NCBI GenBank assembly: GCA_026075535.2
Contig: AP026548.1
Span: 7,006,001-7,070,000, forward strand
DNA length: 64,000 nt
Direction: 5' to 3'
Source: Tricholoma matsutake
Lineage: Eukaryota > Basidiomycota > Agaricomycetes > Agaricales > Tricholomataceae
A program made the position numbers and the translations under genes. The notes beneath the pieces were generated by a model that had not been told where the DNA came from, ran no database searches, and saw only the letters and a program-made list of their open reading frames with translations. Numbering within the stretch: position 1 is the first letter of the stretch; each line of letters begins with the position of its first letter. Below, piece by piece: positions 34,167-44,686 of the stretch.

Positions 34167-35533
34167 ATGGACTTTTTTGGTGGCAAGTATCGCCTCGAGG
34201 AGGAGATTGCAAACGGTGGATGTGGTTCGTCTCTCTTATTTTCCCCCCCCCCCCCCCCCCCCCCTTCATCATGTCTCACCCACCAGTCGTATTTTTTCTC
34301 TCTCTTAAAGGCACTGTCTTCCTTGGTGTTCACACCATTGCAGGCAAAGAGGTCGCTATTAAGCTCGAACCTGCCATCGACAAAAACAATAATACGACAA
34401 GTCCCTTGCGTCAGGAATCAAAGATCTACAAAACACTCATGGGTGGCACTGGAGTACCATGGATTATGTGGTCCGGCCGCCAGGGAGATTATAATGTCAT
34501 GGTCATCGATCTCCTAGGGCCCTCCCTCGAGGACCTCTTCAAAATGTGTAACCGCCATTTCTCATTAAAAACCGTACTCTTACTTGCGGATCAGCTCGTA
34601 CGTCTCTTCGCGTATTCATACCGCAATTAGAGACGCGTCACACACCAACACTTGAGCTCATACACACTTTTTCGTTTCTAGATATCTCGCATCGAATTTA
34701 TCCACTCTCACTCTCTCGTACACCGCGATATCAAGCCCGCAAACTTCGTTATGGGCACAGGCCGTGCCTCCCACATGGTCAATGTAATCGACTTTGGCCT
34801 CGCCAAAAAATTTCGCGATAACCGCACGTATCACCACATACCATACAAACAAGATGGCTTCCATGGCGTTGGCACGTCTCTTTTTGCCGCTATAAATACC
34901 CACCTTGGTGTTGGTGAGTTAATATTTCCATTCTGTAACCTACCATCTCATCACTCGCCCTCCCCCCTAGAATCATCACGCCGCGATGACCTCGAATCCC
35001 TCGCTTACATGTTAATCTACTTCTTACGAGGCACTCTTCCATGGCGCAAGCTACGTGCGCCGCCAAACCCACCCTCCCCCTCTCCTTCCCCTCCCCCATC
35101 CGACCCTGCCTCATCACGCCCATCATCCCCCTCCCGCCCCAAAAAACCCACACCACTAGCTGCAGAACAACCCCAAACCCCTTACAACCCCGTCTCCGCC
35201 ACCTGGGACCTCATCCGCGACGCCAAGCTCGCACACGAAAGCCAACTCACACTCGGCCTGCCTCCCGAGTTCGACGTGTTCTTCCGCTATGCACGCGGGC
35301 TCGCGTTTGACGACCTCCCCGATTACACTGGCCTCCGCGCACTCTTCCATGGGCTCGCGGAGCGCGCTGAGATTGAGTATGATGGCGTGTTTGACTGGAC
35401 TATGCCGAGCCAGGGCAAGGCGAATCCCCGGAGGAGTGCGAGTGATAGTGGGGTAGCGGTTGGAGGAGGGAGACGGTTTTGCGAGGCGTGCCATGCAAGG
35501 AATAATGCGGGGGGCGTTAGTGGGAGGAGATAG
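34167..35533 (+). CDS. Casein kinase I family Ser/Thr kinase
   Basis: Exons 34167-34224, 34311-34597, 34682-34913 and 34971-35533 give 379 residues. Kinase signatures are all present: Gly loop [39 protein letters not shown] and the CK1 signature [13 protein letters not shown]. The activation segment is divergent ([22 protein letters not shown] instead of the usual TGTARYASINTHLG). A Pro/Ser-rich insert of about 45 residues follows LPWRKL. Family members act in DNA repair, trafficking and clock control; the specific role here is unknown. Intron 1 contains a run of 22 C. Confidence 0.93.
34243..34264 (+). repeat. C22 homopolymer in intron 1 of the CK1 gene
   Basis: Uninterrupted run of 22 cytosines within the 86-bp intron 34225-34310. 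It is probably length-variable, or partly a sequencing artefact. Confidence 0.8.
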
Positions 35534-36532
35534 CGAGTGAGGTGCAGGTTGTGTCAGTGGCGGGTAATGTATCCATCTTCCCCAGTTTATTTTCCCATTT
35601 CTGATTTTGAATGTGTTCTGCATAGTTGAACCCTGCCGTCTGATTGACAAGCATAGCAAATAGAACCAGCGCCGCACACCGGCACGTTTGAGTTTGCCAT
35701 GTGCACTATATTCTCCATCGCCGCTAGGCCGTGCCCAACGACTCGTCTGCTGTCACGCCTTCTCGCCCTCGGCGACCCTTCTGACTCCTTGGCTTTATCT
35801 TTTCAAAAGCCACCTCATTCTTTGGCTCGCCATGTGGGTCCAGTGCTACCAGTCCATTCTACCCCGTCCCTGTCCCTTGATCTCGAGCACTGGGACCTCG
35901 TTAACTTGTGCTCGGTTCGTATTCATCTTTACGGATCCTTCTTCTTGGCTTATGTTTCATATATGGACAGTGCTGATCTCTCCTTTACTTGCTGGCATCC
36001 TATATTATTCGTCATTTTCGGTACATGTATTCTTTCGCGTTAAGCAGCAAAAGTCAGATTTTGGTGCTCTATCCAACCACAAGGACAGAATGTACAGGAA
36101 CTCTAGCATATGTAGAACCATGTTGCAAACGTAGTTTACACGTATATGTACATAGATGAGTTGGTTGTATGTATGTAGTCTATGCAGTGCATAACAATTT
36201 TATTATCGCGGTTGGAGGACACATCAAGAGACGACACCGATACTTATAAAGTTCAGCATGTACAAACCGAAACGAGGCATCAGTACTACAGGATTTTAGT
36301 GTCCAGTTACCTTTAATGACGCTAAACCAACATGAACTGTATGGCTTGCGCGATAAACACGGTGATAAACGAGCTCTCAACGTGTATCAAAAACGCGTCA
36401 AATGGAAAGCAGAAAGAGAGACAAACATTACATTACAAAAGTACAGCTCACGAACTGGAGAGACTTATATACGCTGTAGTGGCGTTCTCGTACTCCAACT
36501 GAAAGATGTTTTCTCGCTCCCTCGCCATCCAC
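35534..36532. other. Intergenic region between convergent CK1 and MRG15 genes
   Basis: Two overlapping open frames of 114-148 residues near 35690-36134 have no recognisable domain, no consistent codon pattern and no intron support, so no gene is called. Terminators of both convergent genes must lie here. Confidence 0.4.
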
Positions 36533-37768
36533 CTATGGTTCCATGTCACTCAAGTAACGAGACAGAAAAGAAACTACATACTGCAGTAGCTCATTCACAT
36601 AATCCCTCACAAGCCCCACACTCTCCGGGTCCAAACTCGATTGCGCAATCATACCCGGTAGACTGACTATACGCATCATAAGCACCATGCATTGCATCAT
36701 TAACGGGAATCTCAAACGTACCCAACATCCGCAACAAGTGCTCTGCGCCATACACAACGCTCACCTCCTTCTCCTGCCCAACGATCACCTTCTGGCCTGT
36801 CTTTGTGTTCTTCTTCACCTCTGCGAATTGCGGCCGCTCGAACCTGTACAGAAGATTCGCGCCGAGGGAGCGGTCAAAGTAGACGACTAATCCTGAAATG
36901 ATGGTGGGCACGACTATCGTGGGATTCGTTAGACTTTGATTTGAGATTTCGAAGATGAGAACGACAGGGATCCATCAGTAGTGAAAGGAGACATGAGGTA
37001 CTGAAGACATACTGCGGTGGTTGTGTTTCTATGACGTAGGCGGCAAATTTGTCAAGTAGTTCGATGACATTTGGGCTCCGAGGTAGGGTTACAAGCTACA
37101 GAGAACGTAGATAAGATTGTTAAAGACGATGTGTATATCAAGAAGGACAATGCACCTGTTTGTTCTTCGTCACAGCTTCCCAGTCGTCTACCAAGAATAC
37201 TCTGAGTACTTCTGGAAGGTCGAGTTTGAGTTCCGGCTTTTTAGAGCTATCATCCTTTTTAAGATGAAGAAAGATCGTCAGAACCAGTGTGCTCCAACAA
37301 TAACGAGGATGTCCTAAAGGGTCGTTACCTCATCTCTGCTGCGCTTCGTCCCTCTCGGCCCATCCTTCCGTGTGCCCCTGGTACTGCCCCCAGCCCCATC
37401 TTTGGCCCCTCCCTTTGGAGTCTTAGATGCCGTAGTCGTAGTAGATGCATGCTCCCTTCTCAGCCTCTTCTGTTCGGTCAAATTTTTCTCGTTGTACTCT
37501 AGCACTCGCGACTCGGGCACCCATTCATCCCACCTGTTCAAGTTGGTAAGAAAGGGAGACAAGAACACGGTCGAGCTCACGTTTGTTTCCATCCTTTGTA
37601 GTGCACAAAATAGTGGGCACCTGTTAAGTTTGTAAGAGGTGCCTTTTCGTGAAACCATTGATTTTGGAGAATCTTGGCCTCGTAAATGTGCACCCCATGA
37701 AAGCAAAGTACGCGTGAGTTGACGGGGAACATAGTCTCTGCAGTGGTTTTCGACTCTGTTGTTGCCAT
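36533..37768 (-). CDS. EAF3: MRG15/Eaf3 chromodomain protein
   Basis: Subunit of NuA4 acetyltransferase and Rpd3S deacetylase complexes that reads H3K36 methylation. Exons (minus): 37581-37768, 37329-37533, 37156-37254, 37013-37095, 36722-36933, 36533-36666; 306 residues. N-terminal chromo-barrel (FPVNSRVLCFHGVHIYEAKI, HYKGWKQTWDEWVPESRVL), a basic Gly/Thr-rich linker (residues about 85-130), then the MRG domain (LPRSPNVIELLDKFAAYV, LLYRFERPQFAEV, MIAQSSLDPESVGLVRDYVNELLQY). The 55-bp last intron is required to restore the MRG frame. The ATG lies 49 bp from the stop of the upstream GTPase gene. Confidence 0.94.
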
Positions 37769-37817
37769 TGCCTTCGTAGCGGCTGGTATATATGTCAGTT
37801 GTAGTTAGAAAAGTGAA

Positions 37818-38618
37818 TTACAAAATAATATGCGATCTTAGGCAATCATAGAAAACGAAAACAGCAGAGACCAAGCAAACTGCAACTCTATACAAAGTTC
37901 CGCGTCCCTCTTCGTCGTTGTCGTCGTAGCCAGTCCCATAGTACCTCTCAAGCCTTACTGACGTCTCAGCCAGCCATTCCTTTTCATTCATAATCCAAGG
38001 ACTGCTTGCGCAGTGACCACTGACCAATTTCTTGACCGCATTCTCCGATTCACTGTATTCTTCCTCGAATATCGGCTTGCCCGTTTTTTTCGACAGTTTG
38101 CCCTTTGTCGTTGTCACGCATGCATGACCCGCAAATCTCATGTTCTGCTTCTCAAACTCTGTGCCGTTTTCCTCCCACCACTTCTTCATGGGTACCTCGT
38201 TCTCTAGGCCCGTAATCACAACAACAATGGGGACCTGGTCTTGGCAAATTATCCCAGCAAACACATCGTAGTTCTCTTTCAATATGTCTCTGAACCTCGA
38301 TCCCTGGATGCAATAGACGAGGAGACTGACTCCTCCATCTTTCAAACGATGTACGAGGTCTTGCAAACTTTTCATTGCTTGTTCGCCGGGCACGGTACCA
38401 TGTTCCCCTTCATTCAACCCCGATGTATCCCAGAGCCTGTAGGTCTCTCCATGGATGGCTATTTTGTGGTCTTTGCTGCCAAATGTACATCCTAGCGCGC
38501 TGCTTGAAACCCCAGCAATGGTTTCGCCTGCTATCATGTTTATCAATGAACTTTTCCCTGTCCCCGTCTCTCCGAAGATTATGATGTTCGGAGTCGGTTT
38601 CACGCTACTTCCTGACAT
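37818..38618 (-). CDS. P-loop GTPase (AIG1/septin-like G domain) with hydrophobic C-terminus
   Basis: 266 residues, intronless as read. G1 FGETGTGKSSLINM (about residue 15), a G2 region with GCTF, G3 WDTSGLNEG, and a G4-like ITGLENE in place of NKxD. The C-terminal 25 residues (VAVCLVSAVFVFYDCL) are hydrophobic, suggesting a tail anchor. Such GTPases are expanded in mushrooms; their substrate and pathway are unknown. A degenerate relative lies on the opposite strand 0.6 kb upstream. The start at 38618 puts the P-loop at the usual distance. Confidence 0.82.
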   Translation of the reverse strand: MSGSSVKPTPNIIIFGETGTGKSSLINMIAGETIAGVSSSALGCTFGSKDHKIAIHGETYRLWDTSGLNEGEHGTVPGEQAMKSLQDLVHRLKDGGVSLLVYCIQGSRFRDILKENYDVFAGIICQDQVPIVVVITGLENEVPMKKWWEENGTEFEKQNMRFAGHACVTTTKGKLSKKTGKPIFEEEYSESENAVKKLVSGHCASSPWIMNEKEWLAETSVRLERYYGTGYDDNDEEGRGTLYRVAVCLVSAVFVFYDCLRSHIIL

Positions 38619-39171
38619 TACTATAAGTTCCTCGTCAGCTCTAGATTCTTTGGCATCTGTTGTAGCTTACCTTTTGAACGTTCGAAGAAATCAAAGCCAG
38701 TAATCGCTACGTTTGCAGATCTGGATATAGTGGAAAACACGCGGAACCAGCATGCTGTAGAATCAGTGAACTCTGTTTCGTCGCTTGTTTGTCATCATAC
38801 ATGTCAATTCATTGATTCAAGTTCTCTACAGATTATATCTTTTTGGTAACGCTAATTATCCATCATACACAGCTTCCACACTAGGCTGAACATCAGGCAT
38901 TCTCTCGCCTAGGAAAATGTGTCAAGACTAAAATATGAATACGTCACAGTCGGGCGTCTATCAAACTCGAGGTCTTCTGGAAGTCGACAGACGCTGCGCA
39001 GTAAAGATGTATACGGCAGTATCTGGTTCGCATGCACACCTCTGGCTCTAACAACCATCGTCCAACCTACATCCTCAGAACGTCATTCAATGACAGGTCT
39101 GGAGTTTGTTCCGTCCCCTTGGAACGGTGGAATCTGACCTCTCCGCAGAACCATGCTGCAAGAGTAACACG

Positions 39172-39600
39172 GCTAGGAAAGAGCTGCCGCCACCGACCCT
39201 CTTCGGAGAAACCAGAGGCGGGAAAGCCTACATCATAAACTTCATTGCTGACAGGACAGTCCCTCCCAAAGGTAGTAGCGCAAAAGGCTGCACATTCCAG
39301 TATAAGCAGTAGAACGTCACTGCCTTTGGTTCTGCCTTCTATATCTAAGACACCGCTAGGCTCAGTGAAGGCGAAACAGGCACTGTGCCTAACACAGATG
39401 CCATCGTTCAACTCTACATTCTCCTCCAAAGCTTAGACACAGGAGTCAACCTCCTCATTTCTGTATGGATGGGCCGAGATTCAAGGCCGTTGCGCAATAC
39501 AGAGGCAAATCTAGTAGACTCTACAACGAGCCTTCCGACATTCCATGATTGTCTACAAAAAAAGCGCGGGCAGTGTTCCTGACAAAAATGATTGCGGCCA
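39172..39600 (+). pseudogene. Decayed copy of the neighbouring P-loop GTPase
   Basis: Reading + gives FGETRGGKAYIINFIAD, GSSAKGCTF, DTARLSEGETGTVP and GVNLLISVW. These align in order with FGETGTGKSSLINMIAG, SSALGCTF, DTSGLNEGEHGTVP and GVSLLVYC of the GTPase at 37818-38618. It has in-frame stops and frameshifts, and the P-loop Lys-Ser is disrupted. It is an inverted, diverged duplicate. Confidence 0.75.
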
Positions 39601-40479
39601 TATATTAGGCCCACCCAATCAATGAGAAACCACTGGCAGAGACTGTGAATATCAGTCTGCCAAAGAACATTGGGCCATGGAATGCCTCTTAATTTGGCGG
39701 GGGAGAATTTGGCAGGCGCTACCAGTACCCTTAGCTTGAAATGCCATTTGCGACGCATACGATCATGGACGTCATCAAGGGGGTGGCGGAACGGATGCCC
39801 TGGGGTTTTTTTTTCAGGAACTGGCTTCCTTCCTAATGCGGTATGTTTAGTCACGTGTTATGATATGCATGCGGTGTTCTATAATTAGCACACCGCATCA
39901 AGGAGGGCGCAAACAAGGCGAAAAGGCGGTATTCACTCAACATAGTTGAACGTTGAACGTTGATGTAGGATTATTCTCTGGCAGATGCATACATCTGTGG
40001 GTCAAATTGTAAGTAGTGTATCTCGCGGCGGCGTGTATGTAAGTCTTGTGATTTTGATTGTTCGGGCTTAGTAGCAATGCCCAACGTCGGGACATAACAC
40101 TGCCTCCTGACAAACCATTTGATCATGTAACTGGATGCGTAATAGAGGGCGCTCAAAGAAGCGCATTCCAACGTCACCTTGTCACATTCGATTAGATGAA
40201 GTACATCTTATCACTACTCAGTCTTCAACGTTCAGCGCTAGCGTTCAATTGCAACAACTCTCGCATTCCTATCGTCGTACAGAAGTGACTACGTTGTATT
40301 GTCATAGTTTTACGTTCGGTTTTGTGAGTTTCAACCGCTTCATTCACACTCGATTCTTTATCCTTCCTTATCATTTATATCCATTCCATATAGGCTTCCC
40401 TCGATTCAATTTCATTTGGGTCACTGTGTCACTACCGCACAACCACACAGAGAAAACTCCTTTGACATCTCCAAGAACA

Positions 40480-41922
40480 ATGCGTCTCCTGGACACAAAA
40501 ACAAGACGGCTCACAGAATTCCAAGGAATCCATCCGGACTATGCGATCCTTTCTCATACATGGGGAGAAGAGGAAGTATCGTTCCAAGACATGCAAGATG
40601 AGTCGAAAGCGAGTACGATGAAAGGATATTCAAAGATCAAAGGCGCCTGTGCCGAAGCTCTCAAAGACGAATTCAAATACATCTGGATAGACACCTGTTG
40701 TATAAACAAGGAAAGTAGCTCGGAGCTCTCGGAAGCCATAAACTCCATGTATGCGTGGTACCAGAACTCACAAGTATGTTACGCATACCTAGTGGATGTG
40801 CCCGATGAAGCGGATCCTGGATGCGAAAACTCGTTGTTCACCAAGAGCAGGTGGTTCACCAGGGGATGGACTTTACAGGAGCTCCTGGCACCTTCTAGCC
40901 TCATATTCTATGGAAGAGATTGGAAGGAGATAGGCACGAAGGCTAGCTTGCAGGAGGTCATATCTGTCATCACAGGGGTGGACGGCTCCGTCCTCTTGAG
41001 TAACCACTCGGGCGAGATCAGCATAGCGAAGAGGATGTCGTGGGCGTCGAAGCGAGAGACGACAAGAGAGGAAGATCGAGCTTATTCTCTGATGGGCATA
41101 TTTGGAATAAATATGCCGACGCTATACGGAGAGGGAGGGAATGCATTTATCAGGCTTCAGCACGAGATAACGAAGCTATCTGATGATCACACAATCTTCG
41201 CCTGGAGGGGACCCAGTCACGGGCAGGAAAGCGGATTGTTGGCGCATTCTCCCGCTGAATTTATTCATTCTGCCGACGTGATGGAAGTCGACTCGAAACA
41301 GGCTCAAACCTCCAAGTATTCGATGACCAACAAAGGGTTATCCATAAGTTTACCCCTCAAACCGGTAGAGAATGAAAAGGATGTTTTTCTGGCAATACTT
41401 AACTGCCAACTCGGAAATAGGGGTCCTCTCGCGATTTATTTGAAGCGTAAAGAGGCACAGTATGTCAGGGTACATCCTGAGCGTTTAGAGATAGGCTACC
41501 TTGACGGGACAACCCTAACTAAAGTGTACGTTAAGGAAAAGGATCCTGCTAGGTTCAATGTTTCGCATCGGATGCAACCACGAGCGCAGTACACATTCTC
41601 GATAGTGACAAGTATACCACCTGAGGCTGAATTTGCCATTTCCGAAGCGCTCCCTAGCGATTTCTGGAGCACCAAAAATGGAACGAAGCTTTTGTCCATG
41701 GGCGGCAGCGGGACTTCTGGGCTCCTCATGTTCCGCAACAGGACCAGTGGGGAAGAGTTTGCGGTCATGCTTGGAGTCCATAATTACATCGTGTGGACGG
41801 ACGTCGTGACCAACTTCGGGGACGAGACTCCTCAATCTATAAGAGATTCATATTATGGGCAAAAAAGAGGTGGCACACTTTGGCGCAACGTAGATCGGAA
41901 ATCAATCTCTCAGAGAAGGTAG
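40480..41922 (+). CDS. HET-domain (heterokaryon incompatibility) protein
   Basis: 480 residues from ATG 40480, where the family consensus MRLLxT begins. The HET domain spans about residues 20-165: YAILSHTWGEEEVSF, KIKGACAEAL, YIWIDTCCINKESSSELSEAINSMY, and RWFTRGWTLQELLAP after it. In fungi this domain triggers cell death when non-self is detected after hyphal fusion, and resembles TIR domains. The C-terminal about 130 residues (LPSDFWSTKNGTKLLSMGGSG... VHNYIVWTDVVTNFG) are repeated immediately downstream in another frame (41933-42460). The ORF ends with an aberrant tail (VDRKSISQRR), whereas the second module ends cleanly. A frameshift near 41898 is the simplest explanation. Confidence 0.88.
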   Translation: MRLLDTKTRRLTEFQGIHPDYAILSHTWGEEEVSFQDMQDESKASTMKGYSKIKGACAEALKDEFKYIWIDTCCINKESSSELSEAINSMYAWYQNSQVCYAYLVDVPDEADPGCENSLFTKSRWFTRGWTLQELLAPSSLIFYGRDWKEIGTKASLQEVISVITGVDGSVLLSNHSGEISIAKRMSWASKRETTREEDRAYSLMGIFGINMPTLYGEGGNAFIRLQHEITKLSDDHTIFAWRGPSHGQESGLLAHSPAEFIHSADVMEVDSKQAQTSKYSMTNKGLSISLPLKPVENEKDVFLAILNCQLGNRGPLAIYLKRKEAQYVRVHPERLEIGYLDGTTLTKVYVKEKDPARFNVSHRMQPRAQYTFSIVTSIPPEAEFAISEALPSDFWSTKNGTKLLSMGGSGTSGLLMFRNRTSGEEFAVMLGVHNYIVWTDVVTNFGDETPQSIRDSYYGQKRGGTLWRNVDRKSISQRR

Positions 41923-41932
41923 ATCGGTCTCT

Positions 41933-42460
41933 GTGTCCATAAGGAACAGGAAAGCTTCAAGACAGGAACAGCGATGTCTAGTGAAAATCACTATCGAACG
42001 AGAGGGTCCCCCAAGGCTCCAGACCGGACCATATATACGACGAAGATCCCAGTACACATTCTTCGTGAAGTCGATCCTACCACCCAAGTCTGGATTTACC
42101 ATTTTAGATATGTTTCCTAGCGACTTTTGGAGGAACGAAAATGAAGGGAGGGTTCTGTCCATGGGCGGCAGCGGAACTTCCGGGCTCCTTGTGTTCTGTG
42201 ACAGGACCAGAGGGGAAAGGTTTGCAGTACTTCTTGGAGTCCACAACTATGCTGCCTGGACGGACGTCGTGACCGACTTCGGGAACGAGACTGCCCAATC
42301 TATAAGAGATTCATATTATGGAGGAGCAAGAAGTGCGGCTCTGTGGGTCAACGGGGCAAACAAGGTGACGTCTCTTGAGGAGGGAAAGTCGGTATCCGTG
42401 TCCATAAGGAATGAGCTCTCGACAGACAAAGTATATCCGACTGAAATAATTGTGGATTGA
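41933..42460 (+). pseudogene. Second C-terminal module of the HET protein (out of frame)
   Basis: Open for 175 residues in the +1 frame relative to the HET ORF. It aligns along its length with the preceding module (MFPSDFW, RVLSMGGSGTSGLLVF, VLLGVHNYAAWTDVVTDFGNET). DNA identity between modules looks above 80 % by eye. It ends with SLEEGKSVSVSIRN plus a natural-looking terminus; the matching SLREGRSVSVSIRN of module 1 is present in this frame just after the shift. It may be the true C-terminus of one longer two-module protein or a relic of tandem duplication. Confidence 0.7.
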
Positions 42461-42971
42461 GTCTTCACTTTGTAGATATCTCTTGACTCGGAATTTGTTC
42501 GTACGATCGCCGACCGGTATGCACTGGATTGCAGCCACCCTTCCGGCACTTGCTCGGGAACATCCATCTATGCAGTGTAGTTGTTCCCCTCGGTAAGAAA
42601 AACTATCGTCCAGCAAAAAGCTATAGTTCGGTCTTAGTTTTGAGTGCTAGTTCGGAGACTGGAGGCAAACACTGAAGGTACAAGCAGCTCCAAGGTCTTT
42701 CGGATGCTGTCTTCCCAGAGTGGAAAAATGCCTCTGTTCCATTTGGGCAGCGCGGGGTGCACAACAGCGTTTTGGAAGAACAAATGAAGTGCTTCCCTAA
42801 CTTCCATATCATGAATAGCCTCTCCGCATCGTCCCCGCAGCAGAAGTTTGTACGAGCAATCAACGAGCAATAGTAAATACCAAACTGAGCGTGCTCACTG
42901 AGAGTGTCACGTGGCGGTGTGAGTTGATTTTCAATTTTTGCACAACGTCAAGAACGACTTCCACGACTTCC

Positions 42972-43741
42972 ATGGCGTCCCACGACAACGATCCTTTTTA
43001 TCTCAGGTCTGTCTTTATTTATACTCTTCAGGCTTATAACCACATTCTAACTATGCTCCAGATACTAGTACGCTGTTTTGACTACACTTATGACTTCATT
43101 TTTACATTCCGCTCATTCTAGTACGGGACACTCTGGCAAGCACGGGCACGAGTTCCTGGAATTCGAGTATTCTCATGGCCGTCTTCGATATGCCAATAAC
43201 TCGAACTATCGCAATGACAGTCTTATTCGTAAAGAGAGTAAGCGAGCTCTGTTTGCTTTGAGATGCGGCGCTCACTCACATTTCAGTGTGGGTGGGACCT
43301 CTCGTTGTTAAAGAGCTTAAAAGGATAGTGGAATCCAGCGAAATAACCAAGTACAACCGCAATATCGGTGTCTATATCTGTTCGATGACTTGGTTCTGCT
43401 TACAGAGAAGATGACACGAACTGGCCGAAAAAGAACATTGTTGGCAAGCAAGAACTCGAAATCCGCGTTGGAAATGACCACATTGCCTTTGAAGTACCTA
43501 TTTCAATGTCCGCCGCACTTTCGCTACTTTAACCTGACACCTTTTAGACGGCAAAAATTGGCTCTCTAATCGACATCCAAGATAGTGAAGATCCCGAAGG
43601 CCTTCGTGTCTTTTATTATCTAGTTCAAGATCTCAAGGTGTGTGTTTAATCTAGATGCACACCGTAATCTGACATTTCTGTTGGGCACAGTGTCTCATTT
43701 TCTCGCTCATCTCTCTGCATTTCAAGATCAAACCCATATAA
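42972..43741 (+). CDS. MAGO: Mago nashi, exon junction complex core subunit
   Basis: Forms a heterodimer with Y14 that locks eIF4A3 on spliced mRNA. Exons 42972-43006, 43062-43067, 43122-43237, 43287-43350, 43406-43493, 43548-43637 and 43691-43741 give 149 residues, the family length. The conserved path is [63 protein letters not shown] and the terminal FKIKPI. Exon 2 is a 6-nt microexon (ATACTA) needed to encode the invariant Tyr-Tyr before the GH motif. All introns are 49-55 bp. Confidence 0.95.
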
Positions 43742-44443
43742 AACATATTGGTCTTCTATGACGGGTCATAGTGTAGGTTGTTCAGATGGGACTACTGTTC
43801 TTGTGCGACGGAACGTGGGTTTTTGGAATGAGGTGCAGGCTCGATAGAGTTGGTGGAGTTGGTGGAGTCTGGACATTCCCATATTGTGATCATTTCTGAT
43901 CTCTGATGCAACCTCATGTTACCAACTAACGGCTCCTCCGCCTTCGTCAAGAAAGCGTTCAATTGTCATGATAGGTAGGCGCTTTTGGTTGTTTCATCCT
44001 CGAACTGTGACTTATCTTTGGGACAGTTTGAATTGATCTGAAATCTATTTGCGTGTAATATCGCCATTCATCTTGTGCAACGTTGTATTGTGAAAGGGTC
44101 GTTTCGCACGGCTTCCTTAACGACCGAACCCAGAGTGATTCCCATAACAACTTGCTGTATCCAGCATGGTCTAGTAGTATCTCTTTCTCTCGTAAGAAAG
44201 ACAAAGGACTAAGCGAGCACGCAGCAGAGTGTCACTGTTTCAAATTTGGGATCCAAACTGGTGACCATGCCACCACGTTTCCAGCATTTTAAGATCACTC
44301 TCCTCTCTAGCGCTGTAGCTCTTGGTTTTCCCCCGCCCTTTTCCCAATAGCGTCCTGCTGCGTTTTCTATCGCAGATCATTCCACATTTTGTCCCGTGAT
44401 AAACTTCTACAACCATATATCGCTATCATTCCTCAGCCGACAG
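43742..44443. other. Intergenic region after mago
   Basis: No gene supported on either strand. It contains short GGTGGAGTT repeats near 43850-43868. Confidence 0.4.
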
Positions 44444-44686
44444 ATGCCTCGCCCACCTTCACCTTCTGCCATTGACAGCCAATATCACGTCGCTTCCACT
44501 TATACGAGTCTGATCCCTGTTTTGAAACGTGTGCCATCGTCAAATGTATCTGCAGATTCGGTTCGTCTGGAGGCGTTGATGAGCGAGGTGGATCGTTGGC
44601 TCGTTGTGCTCCAACAAGGGATCAAAGATTTAGAGGAGAGGCGTCAGAAGCGTTTAGCGATGGGTAGCGATGGGGATTCTAAATGA
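44444..44686 (+). CDS. Small hypothetical protein with a helical C-half
   Basis: 80 residues from ATG 44444 (MPRPPSPSAIDSQYHVAST). The second half (RLEALMSEVDRWLVVLQQGIKDLEERRQKRL) has a heptad-like helical pattern. It was not recognised as any family. Small kinetochore or adaptor subunits have such a size, but there is no motif to support that. Confidence 0.35.
   Translation: MPRPPSPSAIDSQYHVASTYTSLIPVLKRVPSSNVSADSVRLEALMSEVDRWLVVLQQGIKDLEERRQKRLAMGSDGDSK

Noticed and set aside
35688..36134. Open frame of 148 residues as a gene
   Set aside because: No domain, an overlapping alternative frame of similar length, and no intron pattern typical of this genome.
41904..41934. A 31-nt intron that would join both HET modules in frame
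   Set aside because: It has GT-AG ends and restores the frame, but it is shorter than any other intron in the window (minimum about 44 bp). A frameshift is more likely, although RNA could overturn this.
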